In this document: piece by piece, positions 18,901 to 25,997 of the stretch
Layout of the letters: each line of letters begins with the position of its first letter
Position numbering within the stretch: the stretch's first letter is position 1
Source: Siphonobacter sp. BAB-5405
GTDB lineage: Bacteria > Bacteroidota > Bacteroidia > Cytophagales > Spirosomataceae
Length of the DNA stretch: 64,000 nt
Assembly (NCBI RefSeq): GCF_002872335.1
Contig: NZ_NJAG01000006.1
Coordinates: forward strand, 1 to 64,000
Direction of reading: 5' to 3'
Program-made: the position numbers and the translations under genes
Notes under the pieces: model-generated
What the model was told of the DNA's origin: nothing
What the model saw: the letters and a program-made list of their open reading frames with translations, nothing else
The model's database searches: none

Positions 18901-19753
18901 TGAAACGGCCCAGCCCATCGTACGGACGTTTACCGTACAGAAAGCCCGGCAGCTCATTCCGTGGGAAACGGTCGCTTCGCTTGCGTTCGGCAAGGGAACC
19001 TACAGCCTGCCGACGCTCAGTAACACGCAGTTGCCCATCCAGTATCGGGTTGTTAGTGGTCCGGCTACGGTTGCTGGGGCAACGCTGAGTTTTACGGATT
19101 ACGGAAAAGTAACTGTAGTAGCCAGCCAGCCGGGCGATGATAAACACCTGGCCGCTCCGGAGCTGAGCCAGACCTTCTGCGTTAATCCTGAAAAGCCCAC
19201 CATTACGGCGGAAAACAGTCTTACATTGGTATCGTCCAGCCCGTACCGGAATCTATGGCTACTGGGCAACGATACGCTGAGTAATGAAACGCAGCAGAAA
19301 ATCCGGGTTACCCGTCCGGGTGCGTACCGGGTGCTGGCGTACAATCCGGATGCCAGTTGCCAGTCGGTACAGACATCGGATTCCTTCCAACTGATTATTA
19401 CTTCGGTAGAACCCCGTGCGACTACATCCGTAACCCTGGCACCCAACCCGGCTCGGGATGAAGTGTTGTTGCAGGTACAACTAAAACCTGCTCTGCGTAC
19501 ACCCACCTACGTGCTGTACAATTCGCTGGGGAAAGCCGTGACCGCCGAACAGCCTTTAACGTATCTGAATGAGGCTTACCAGGGCCGCTTGACCGTTCGA
19601 TCCCTACCGGCGGGCCTGTACCTGGTTCGTATTACAACAGCGGACGAGCAGTTAATGTATAACTCATCGTTAATCCCTAATCCACACGATCCAACTTCAG
19701 CCCTGCCCGTCATACTAACGAACAGGGCTGAAGTTGGATCGTATTTGTCTTGA
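15998..19753 (+). CDS. secreted M43-like metalloprotease with eight beta repeats and a T9SS sorting domain
   Basis: A 1,251-residue secreted protein. The signal peptide is long (hydrophobic part about 29-43, ending SQAQ). The protease domain has HEIGHYLNLYH at 206-216 and a Met-turn NLMSY at 277-281, as in M43 pappalysin-like metzincins, but the usual Gly of HExxHxxGxxH is Asn. A fibronectin-III-like stretch follows (about 320-405). About eight repeats of roughly 82 residues then run from 411 to 1066, with the pattern K(T/A)YGD-P-F-L, SSGLPV, SGPA, TGAG, GN-NY, F(T)VAK, like MBG-type bacterial repeats. The sorting domain (LAPNPARDEV to GLYLVRI) ends near 1225, followed by an odd tail coded by an inverted repeat (19686-19742). 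A TATCTTTA box lies at 15950-15957. Confidence 0.85.
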   Translation: MILPLPIRILSAHFIRLHFFTIKRRIQGFTLAWFFLFISLFSQAQTVPLSCGTPTPQNNIEFREWIKRSKMAGGRVATTPVTIPLAFTILRPSAEAGRAVNADEKNYIAQNMYWLEKFYRGSNISFYITSVKILANTAYHEGEVDPLTYVNQLEKNAANVIISSMRNGIYVGYAGYAYYPSSSGQGSNLIVLNENSYKYQDNLLPHEIGHYLNLYHTFDAVGGSELVDGSNCATAGDMVCDTPADITGVAGISISNCVYTGTPVDAKGMLYKPDTKNLMSYWHSYGCQTDHFSAGQFDRAYNGYWFRMNNPGYGDDQYNLSASPKGSAYNLKLRRADATNLALVFETQQTEDNLGFLVEYADSENGPWQIDPIVTVFSDVNYALDPKKTHYVRVRPLSSPYYSNVAKYTPGKPQELYFDSIPSDQVFRDNLSLQFKVRASSGLPVTYRLLAGNAELSEQGLLKIHGPGWINIEIAQKGNDEWEPYWVSYAMQVSKAVQQIDLSTITPKTFGDPPFEITAIASSGLPVMYAVAGPATLSGNRVTITGAGQILISAYQQGNANYMSAEARQYITVAKANQSVQFDAINSKTYGDAPFTLSARASTGLPVTFEGSGPVQISGNQVTLTGAGEATILAKQTGNENYNAAPEVLQKLSIAKAEQTLSLAAIPDKTMGDPDFQLEVQTSSGLPAVLTVSGPAEVGGTTVRLKGAGPVTITASQPGNENYLPTAVSVSQRFTVAKGKQTIRIQPIADRTYGDGDITVGASASSGLPVAITVTGPARVADGSLKITGAGTITVTIAQGGDDSYDPAASVTQTFTVHKLKQQISFDELANRTYGDADFDLSARINSGLGLQISSTGPVALTGTKVRITGAGVARITLTQPGDANHEAAPEVSREFTIVKRQLVLTFPELATRDYSSTPFALQAQSNATLPVQYQVQGPAQLLESNRLQLTGIGEVKITALQTGDANHETAQPIVRTFTVQKARQLIPWETVASLAFGKGTYSLPTLSNTQLPIQYRVVSGPATVAGATLSFTDYGKVTVVASQPGDDKHLAAPELSQTFCVNPEKPTITAENSLTLVSSSPYRNLWLLGNDTLSNETQQKIRVTRPGAYRVLAYNPDASCQSVQTSDSFQLIITSVEPRATTSVTLAPNPARDEVLLQVQLKPALRTPTYVLYNSLGKAVTAEQPLTYLNEAYQGRLTVRSLPAGLYLVRITTADEQLMYNSSLIPNPHDPTSALPVILTNRAEVGSYLS
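19686..19742 (+). repeat. 20-bp perfect inverted repeat inside the 3' end of the protease gene
   Basis: The arms 19686-19705 and 19723-19742 are exact complements with a 17-base loop. The hairpin lies before the stop at 19751-19753 and codes for the last residues, after the sorting domain should have ended. It has few T's after it, so it is a hairpin or processing element rather than a classic terminator. Confidence 0.8.
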
Positions 19754-20021
19754 GCAGACTGAATCAAGGTCCTTATGTAGAGTGGCTACTCGTTTCTGAG
19801 TAGTTCACGGCTGACCTCGCTACGTCAATTGATTCCATGAAATACATAGAGACTAGAAGACCAGCTGTTTTAGCGGGACAAAATATTTCCTACTAACTGT
19901 TACCTGAAACAAGCCAGAAAACGACAATAAGATCATTAAATTACCCTTTATAAAACCGATGTTTCCAGACATTCATCTATTTCATAATTTAGCTCAACCT
20001 CTTATCAATCAACCTATTGTT

Positions 20022-20360
20022 ATGTTCAAACATCCGTTTTCCTTCGAAGGGCGTATTCGCCGCCTGGAGTATGGCCTAACCGTACTGTTCCACTGGCTCA
20101 TAACGATGGGGCTGAATGCCCTGTTTGGAAAAATGTCTCTGTATGATTTAATGACCCTGAAGGGCGTAATGTGGCTGAGTATCGTCCTGCCCATTGCCTG
20201 GTTCTGGTTTGCTCAGGGGGCGAAACGATGCCACGACCGGGGAAACAGTGGCTGGTTTCAGCTCATTCCGTTCTATGGCCTGTGGATGCTCTTTGCGGAA
20301 GGCGATCCCGGACCCAACGCCTACGGTGAGGACCCAAAGCATGAACAGATTTTATCCTAA
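20022..20360 (+). CDS. DUF805 family membrane protein
   Basis: A 112-residue inner-membrane protein with about three hydrophobic helices. The start FSFEGRIRRLEYG, the AKRCHDRGNSGW block and the GDPGPNAYGEDP end are the three signatures of DUF805 (YhaH-like). The function is unknown in the family. I use the ATG at 20022, because the family start follows at once; an earlier ATG at 19959 would add 21 unrelated residues. The 268 bases before it hold no visible gene. Confidence 0.88.
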   Translation: MFKHPFSFEGRIRRLEYGLTVLFHWLITMGLNALFGKMSLYDLMTLKGVMWLSIVLPIAWFWFAQGAKRCHDRGNSGWFQLIPFYGLWMLFAEGDPGPNAYGEDPKHEQILS

Positions 20361-20453
20361 CACCCCTGAATGAGGAGCTGCTGCTAACGTTAAATTTTTG
20401 TATCTTGCATGTTCGCTTCATCGCACGATTTCCACTTGAGCACTCTATCAGGC

Positions 20454-22091
20454 ATGATTAAAAAATTCCTTGGGCTGTTTCTCGTTTCCCTAACCGCCTC
20501 CGCCCAGATTCCCCAGTCGATTCTGACCGAAATCAATACCATTGATTCCAATCGCATCAAAGCCCACGTGGCGTATCTGGCCGATGACAAGTTGCTGGGC
20601 CGAAAGGCGGGTGCACCGGGTTACAAAATGGCCGCCGATTATATCGTAGAACAGTATAAGAAAATGGGTTTACAGCCCGCTGGCGAAAAAGGTGGTTATC
20701 TGCAGGAAGTATACCTGCGAAATTCCAAAATCAAACCCGAGACGGCTTCCCTGACGCTGACCTTGCCGTCGGGCGAACAAAAGTCCCTGAAATGGGGGGT
20801 AGACTTCGTCTTCACGCCTCATCCCGAAAAAACTACCGTTGATTTCAACGCTCCGCTGGTATTCGTTGGGGCCGGTTTTGATACGCCACAGATCAATTTT
20901 GACGATTACCGGAATGTAAATGTGAAGGGTAAAATCGTGGTGGTACTACGGAAAATTCCCGAAAATGTACCCGCTAATGTGAAGTTACACCTGGGGTATC
21001 CGGCTACGGCTCAGACCTTCGCGGCCAAGCACGGAGCGATCGGCGTACTGGTTTGTAATTACACCAATAGTCCCATTCTGTTCCGATCTTCCGCTACCAA
21101 TTATAGCCTGAACGGGATCAATGCTTCTGTATCCAAATCGGGGGAACGCGTGAGTTCGGCTGCGGCTCTGGGTGGAAAAATTCAGGTCGCTGGAGGACTG
21201 TCGGTACAAGCCCTGCAACAATTGATGCAGGCCGAAGGTATTGCCCTGGACGCACTCTGGCTGAAACTCGAGCGGGGTGAGTACGTAAGTCAGCCCCTGA
21301 AAAGCAAAATCAGTGGTCACTACGAAAGCACGTTCACCAACATGCTCAGTTACAACGTCATTGGCAAAATCGAAGGCTCCGATTCAAAACTGAAGAAAGA
21401 GTACGTCATTCATTCCGCTCACCTGGATCACCTGGGTACGGGTAAGCCCGTTAACGGAGACTCGATTTACAACGGAGCCCACGATAATGCTTCCGGCGTG
21501 GCCTGTGCTCTGGAAATGGCCCGTACTTACGCCAATCTCAAAGAAAAGCCCAAACGTTCCCTGCTGTTTCTGATGGTGACGGCCGAAGAAATGGGCTTAT
21601 TGGGCTCGGGTTACTTCACCGCTTTTCCGACCGTTCCCAAACGACAGATCGTAGCGGATATTAACACCGACATGCCCACATTGCTGGCTCCGCTGGAATC
21701 CGTAGCCCCGCTAGGAGCTGAACATAGTAGTTTGCAGAAAGTGGTCGAAGAAGCCGCTAAAGCCGTGAACCTGCAGGTTGAACCCGATCCTGATCCGAGC
21801 GAAGGCCGCTTTGTCCGAAGTGACCAGTACAATTTCGTGAAAGCGGGCATTCCGGCCCTGCACATCAAGTACGGGTACGCGAAAGCGAATCCGGCTTTGA
21901 ATCTGGCTGAAAAAGTAAAAATCTGGCGGGATGCGAATTACCATAAGGTTTCCGATAACCTGAACGATTCCTTCGTATGGTCGGCGGGACGGAAATACGT
22001 GCAGGTGAATTTCCTCATCAGCTACCTGATTGCCCAGAATCCGGTACGGCCGAGCTGGAACAAAGGCGATTTCTTCGAAGTAACCCAGTAG
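20454..22091 (+). CDS. exported M28 family zinc aminopeptidase with PA domain
   Basis: A 545-residue exported peptidase. It has a signal peptide (1-17, ending TASA), a cap region with a PA-like insert in the middle (about 130-250), and an M28 di-zinc domain at the C-terminal half. The zinc and catalytic blocks are HLDHLG, NGAHDNASG, TAEEMGLLGS, a DINTDMP aspartate and a late HKVSD histidine. Such enzymes remove N-terminal residues from peptides in the periplasm or at the surface. The ATG at 20454 puts the signal peptide at the N-terminus; TATCTTGC just upstream (20401-20408) may be its -7 box. A 14-bp hairpin follows. Confidence 0.88.
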   Translation: MIKKFLGLFLVSLTASAQIPQSILTEINTIDSNRIKAHVAYLADDKLLGRKAGAPGYKMAADYIVEQYKKMGLQPAGEKGGYLQEVYLRNSKIKPETASLTLTLPSGEQKSLKWGVDFVFTPHPEKTTVDFNAPLVFVGAGFDTPQINFDDYRNVNVKGKIVVVLRKIPENVPANVKLHLGYPATAQTFAAKHGAIGVLVCNYTNSPILFRSSATNYSLNGINASVSKSGERVSSAAALGGKIQVAGGLSVQALQQLMQAEGIALDALWLKLERGEYVSQPLKSKISGHYESTFTNMLSYNVIGKIEGSDSKLKKEYVIHSAHLDHLGTGKPVNGDSIYNGAHDNASGVACALEMARTYANLKEKPKRSLLFLMVTAEEMGLLGSGYFTAFPTVPKRQIVADINTDMPTLLAPLESVAPLGAEHSSLQKVVEEAAKAVNLQVEPDPDPSEGRFVRSDQYNFVKAGIPALHIKYGYAKANPALNLAEKVKIWRDANYHKVSDNLNDSFVWSAGRKYVQVNFLISYLIAQNPVRPSWNKGDFFEVTQ

Positions 22092-22107
22092 TTATTTTGT
22101 TCTTGAT

Positions 22108-22152
22108 ACAGAAGCGGATGGTAGGAAAAGAAGCCCTGCCATCCGCTTCTGT
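22108..22152 (+). terminator. 14-bp stem hairpin after the M28 gene
   Basis: The arms 22108-22121 and 22139-22152 are exact complements. There is no clear T-run, so termination is likely but not typical. Confidence 0.55.
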
Positions 22153-22206
22153 TGTATACGAAGTACGTAGCTTTGAGCGTTCGGATTCATGAATAACCTT
22201 CCCTGT

Positions 22207-23610
22207 ATGAAATTTTCTTTCCCGTTTTTACTAACGCTGGCCTTAGTTTTGCAGGCCTGCTCGAACGCAGCAGAACGCACATCCGTACCATTCCAGGCGG
22301 TTGATCCGTTGAAAATCACACAGCTGGACCTTTCCGAGATACCAAATTTCCGGATGCCCAAAGGATCGTTCTGGATGGCGATGTTGCTTCCCGAACTGGA
22401 AAAAGAGCGAGATTTTGTCCGGAAGGGCAATACCTATTTCCCAATCCGGTCCGTGGTGGGTCAGGCAGATACCCAGCAAATTACCGTAGAACAGGCTAAA
22501 GCATTTCTGCAAACCCTGCCGCCGGGGACGGGCCTGTACGAAATGCTGGGCGACGATGACATGTGTAAGAAATCAGGCCCTTTACATGGCTTGTGGACCA
22601 ATCCGGTGACCGTAAGTCCCGAGCAGGTACGCGATTTCCTGACGGGCTGGTGGTGGTCGAGAGCCTATCGCTTTGGCTGGGGTAACGCCCGGGTGTTTTT
22701 CGATCTGGATCTGGAAGGTTTTCCGGCCGCCTGGAAAAATAATCAGGTGCTGGCGGAGGGAGTTCGGCTGGTTCGACAACAGCATCCGAATGTGGAGTTT
22801 GCCATGTATGCGTCGGGAAAAGCCAATTTGTACCCCGAAGGCAAGGGCGGTCCCGACCAGCCGTATGAAATAGTAGGGGGTGAAACCCGACATCAGCTTT
22901 ACAAAGAAGCCGGTTTTACCTTCTTTGAAATGATGCCTTATGCTCACTACGAAGAGGCTTTGATTGGCCCCGATAAAGCATATGCCAGCTTTGAAGATTA
23001 CGCCGCCCGGAGTAGTTTACATATGCGGCAATGCCTGAAATGGCTCGACGAGCGAGCCGCCTTTACCGGAAAAAATTACAAGGGTTTTAGCTGGGTGATG
23101 ACCCGTTACGAGGGTGGCAATCTGGAGATGATTGCCCCGCACGTCTGCGAGTCGCTGCCCCTGTGGTTTCTGGTGAGCGGAGCCGGTAAATCCGGTGGGG
23201 GCATTTGCAGCTGGAATCCGGGCGAGCCACTCAATGCCGCTGATTTTGCTTTTGAGGCGGGCAAGTGGCGGGCTTCGCAGTTTAACGAATTCTGGGAAAA
23301 TCCGAAGACACAGTATAACCTCAAGATTGAATTTTCGCTCGACGACGGCGAAAGCTGGACGGACGATTCCCGTACCTGGAAAGAGAAAGCCTACGATCTG
23401 GGCCTTCGTCAATTTCAGTGGATGTACACCAATCCCAATCCCATAGGGGTCCGGGGAGCTTTGCTGGGAAATAAACTCGTAGTAGTTGCTGCCGCCCGTC
23501 CGAGCTTGGAAGCCGGAAAAACGCAAAGCATCCTCTGTCGATATGGGTCGAAGGTTTGGAAAATGGATCTGGCTTATCACCAGGTAGTGGCCGGTACCGT
23601 AGCTTTGTAA
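22207..23610 (+). CDS. lipoprotein of unknown function
   Basis: A 467-residue lipoprotein with lipobox LQAC (Cys18). I do not recognise the family. The middle (about 130-330) has alternating strand/helix blocks with acidic and aromatic motifs (FFDLDLEGF, FAMYASGK, FFEMMPYAHYE, KGFSWVMTRYEGG), which suggests a TIM-barrel hydrolase-like fold. The last 100 residues look all-beta, with FSLDDGESWTDD. Asp/Glu residues in those blocks could be catalytic, but this is only inference from pattern. I use the ATG at 22207, as it starts the signal peptide; the ATG at 22189 is six codons earlier. It is flanked by hairpins and stands alone. Confidence 0.7.
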   Translation: MKFSFPFLLTLALVLQACSNAAERTSVPFQAVDPLKITQLDLSEIPNFRMPKGSFWMAMLLPELEKERDFVRKGNTYFPIRSVVGQADTQQITVEQAKAFLQTLPPGTGLYEMLGDDDMCKKSGPLHGLWTNPVTVSPEQVRDFLTGWWWSRAYRFGWGNARVFFDLDLEGFPAAWKNNQVLAEGVRLVRQQHPNVEFAMYASGKANLYPEGKGGPDQPYEIVGGETRHQLYKEAGFTFFEMMPYAHYEEALIGPDKAYASFEDYAARSSLHMRQCLKWLDERAAFTGKNYKGFSWVMTRYEGGNLEMIAPHVCESLPLWFLVSGAGKSGGGICSWNPGEPLNAADFAFEAGKWRASQFNEFWENPKTQYNLKIEFSLDDGESWTDDSRTWKEKAYDLGLRQFQWMYTNPNPIGVRGALLGNKLVVVAAARPSLEAGKTQSILCRYGSKVWKMDLAYHQVVAGTVAL

Positions 23611-23759
23611 TGCTTCTAGAAAAAAGCCCTATTAATCTATTGACGTATAGGTTGTATGGTTCAATTTTCTGTCTATAATTAGCCCGCTCAACGGAACTTT
23701 CCGGGGGTGGGCTTTCTTGTATTAATAGATTACTTAGTACTACTACCCTTCAAATCCCC

Positions 23760-25370
23760 ATGGAAATACTCGAACCTATACTCATTTTAATGGCCATACT
23801 GGCGGGGCTGGCGGCTTTGGCTCCCAAAATGAAGCTGCCCTATCCGGTACTACTGGTGTTAGGCGGTCTATTCGTTGGAATTACGCCCAGTTTGCCGAAC
23901 GTCCGGCTGGACCCCGAAGTGGTATTCCTGATTTTTCTTCCCCCCTTGCTATACGAAGCCAGCTGGAAAATCTCCTGGCATGATTTAAAAACGTATCGTA
24001 AACCCATCAGTCGTCTGGCGATTGGTTTGGTTTTTCTGACGACCACCGTAGTAGCCGTCGTCGCTCATTACTGCATTCCGGGCTTCGACTGGCCGCTGGC
24101 CTTTGTGCTCGGAGCTATTGTATCGCCGCCCGATGCTGTTGCCGCAACCAGTGCGACCAAGGGATTGGGAATGCCCCGTCGTACGACCGTCATTCTCGAA
24201 GGCGAAAGCCTCGTGAACGATGCTTCAGCTCTGATTGCATACCGGTACGCCGTCGCAGCCGTCGCCAGTGGCAGTTTCATTTTGTGGCAGGCTAGCATTC
24301 AGTTTGTGATCTTGGCAATTGGAGGCGTACTGGCCGGACTGGCCATCGGGTACGCCTTTGTGTGGGCCTTGCGAAAGGTACAGGGCAATGCAACCGTTGA
24401 AGCCAGTTTGAACCTGATGATTCCCTTTGTTTCCTATCTTTTTGCCGAACACATCAAGGTATCGGGGGTATTGTCGGTCGTGGCTACGGGGCTGTACGTT
24501 TCTTGGCGTTCGTCGGAAGTGTTTTCGTACCAGGGCCGCATGCTGAGTAACAATTTCTGGGAACTGCTGGGCTTTCTGCTCAACGGTTTTGTCTTCATTC
24601 TCATTGGCTTACAGCTACCCTGGCTGCTGGAAGGCATCACCGAGTATTCGATGACGCACCTCATCCTCTATGGATTACTCGTGAGTGCGGCGGCTATATT
24701 CATTCGAATGGCCTGGCTGTTTGTAATCTCCAAATTTTCCATGCGATTCGGCTTTGCCAACGAAGCTACCATCAAGAGCAAGGGCGAACTCTTCATCATC
24801 GGCTGGGCGGGTATGCGGGGCGTGGTATCACTGGCCACGGCTTTAGCCCTGCCGCTGACCTTGCAAAACGGCAATGCCTTTCCTAATCGGGATGTGGTTC
24901 TCTTTCTGGCCTTTATTGTGATTCTGGTCACGCTGGTGTTACAGGGCTTAACGTTGCCGTTCTTCGTTCGTCATTTTAATGTGAAAGAAGATACCGAAAA
25001 AGAAGCGGCTCTTGAACGGAAACTGCGTCTGCACATGGCTCGTCAGGCGATGACGTTTATTGAGAAGGAACTACCAGTGTTGGGTGGAAACGAATTCATT
25101 CACAATGGACTGAAAAATCGTTTTGAACAACAGATCCGTTACCTGAACGGCTCGCTTCCTACGGATGGCATACAGCCGTCTTTAAAAACCCGTAATGATC
25201 AATTCAAGCAGTATATTTTTAGTGAACTGGAAGTAATCAATTTCCAGCGACAGGAGATTATTAAACTACTCAAGCATGATAATTACCCCGAAGAAATGAT
25301 TCGGAAAGTAGAGGGGGAACTGGACGTCTGGAATGTGGCGGTGCAGAGCCGGTTGAAAATTATTAAGTAG
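23760..25370 (+). CDS. CPA1 family Na+/H+ antiporter
   Basis: A 536-residue monovalent cation:proton antiporter. It has about 12-13 transmembrane helices and a C-terminal cytosolic tail of some 120 mostly helical residues (from about 415). The ion-binding helix carries VSPPDAVAATS (near 122) and the next conserved block is EGESLVNDASAL (near 145), both typical of NhaP/YjcE-type CPA1 exchangers. It should help pH and sodium balance. The gene is single, with a promoter in the 149-base gap before it and a terminator shared with the convergent PH gene. Confidence 0.92.
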   Translation: MEILEPILILMAILAGLAALAPKMKLPYPVLLVLGGLFVGITPSLPNVRLDPEVVFLIFLPPLLYEASWKISWHDLKTYRKPISRLAIGLVFLTTTVVAVVAHYCIPGFDWPLAFVLGAIVSPPDAVAATSATKGLGMPRRTTVILEGESLVNDASALIAYRYAVAAVASGSFILWQASIQFVILAIGGVLAGLAIGYAFVWALRKVQGNATVEASLNLMIPFVSYLFAEHIKVSGVLSVVATGLYVSWRSSEVFSYQGRMLSNNFWELLGFLLNGFVFILIGLQLPWLLEGITEYSMTHLILYGLLVSAAAIFIRMAWLFVISKFSMRFGFANEATIKSKGELFIIGWAGMRGVVSLATALALPLTLQNGNAFPNRDVVLFLAFIVILVTLVLQGLTLPFFVRHFNVKEDTEKEAALERKLRLHMARQAMTFIEKELPVLGGNEFIHNGLKNRFEQQIRYLNGSLPTDGIQPSLKTRNDQFKQYIFSELEVINFQRQEIIKLLKHDNYPEEMIRKVEGELDVWNVAVQSRLKIIK

Positions 25371-25384
25371 CGAAGTTTTCCATT

Positions 25385-25438
25385 CATTGCGAGTAGGCAG
25401 GATCCTGTACGTAAGATCTGGCTACTCGCAATGTTTTT
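25385..25438. terminator. convergent terminator hairpin
   Basis: A 12-bp stem (25385-25396 with 25422-25433) followed by TTTTT lies between the antiporter and the PH gene. Confidence 0.8.
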
Positions 25439-25841
25439 ATAGTTGGACTTCAATACTGGGATTCCGTTTCAAAAGCTCCGCCACGAAACCTGCTTTATCC
25501 CTGGGCGAAAGAAGAATACTGTCAAAGCGATTGTAAATCAGCTCAATCCGGTCCAGCGATAGGGCGGGAGACTGGATGATATTTCCGGATCTGGAGACTT
25601 TTCGAATGGACTTAATTTCAATGCATTCCTGAAAGAAAAAGCCAGAGCTAATCCTGAGTGTATCGGTATCCATCTGGTAGACAGTCGTAGAAAAAGTATA
25701 AATGATAAAGAGCGAGCAAAGCAGGATGATTCCCAATCCAACCCAGATTCCCTGGTAAGCCATAAAGCTTGCTAGGCCAAGACAGAGAATCGAAATCGGA
25801 AAGACGAGTTCAAAGCCTATTTTAGAGGAATAAATAATCAT
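25437..25841 (-). CDS. bacterial PH domain protein (bPH_4-like)
   Basis: A 134-residue membrane-anchored protein. Two hydrophobic helices (about 8-25 and 30-50) are followed by a small PH-like domain with the typical ISSGFFF..., SIRKVSRS, SPALSLDRIEL and SPRDKAGFVAELLKRNP blocks. These match the YyaB-type bPH_4 family, whose role is unknown. I use the inner ATG at 25841: the longer frame from 25871 adds ten residues in front of the membrane helix. Its 3' end is at the convergent terminator. Confidence 0.78.
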   Translation of the reverse strand: MIIYSSKIGFELVFPISILCLGLASFMAYQGIWVGLGIILLCSLFIIYTFSTTVYQMDTDTLRISSGFFFQECIEIKSIRKVSRSGNIIQSPALSLDRIELIYNRFDSILLSPRDKAGFVAELLKRNPSIEVQL

Positions 25842-25933
25842 AGCTTTAGTAAAATATGAAAATTCGCACAATACCTGACTTTAGACAAGATACATACTTC
25901 AAGTGAATTAGCCAAAAACAGCTAATAAACAGT

Positions 25934-25962
25934 AAAAGCCCCCAGTACAACCGGAGGCTTTT
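25934..25962 (-). terminator. terminator of the TonB-dependent receptor gene
   Basis: AAAAGCC (25934-25940) pairs with GGCTTTT (25956-25962) around a GC-rich loop, 35 bases after the leftward stop at 25998. Confidence 0.65.
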
Positions 25963-25997
25963 GACGATGAACTCTATGTATTAAAAAAAAACGAATT

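Noticed and set aside
17240-19200. Possible CRISPR-like or DNA-level repeat
   Set aside because: The repetition is at protein level in about 82-residue units; there are no short identical DNA repeats with spacers.
23017-23580. 187-codon leftward frame
   Set aside because: It is antisense to the orphan lipoprotein; its translation looks random.
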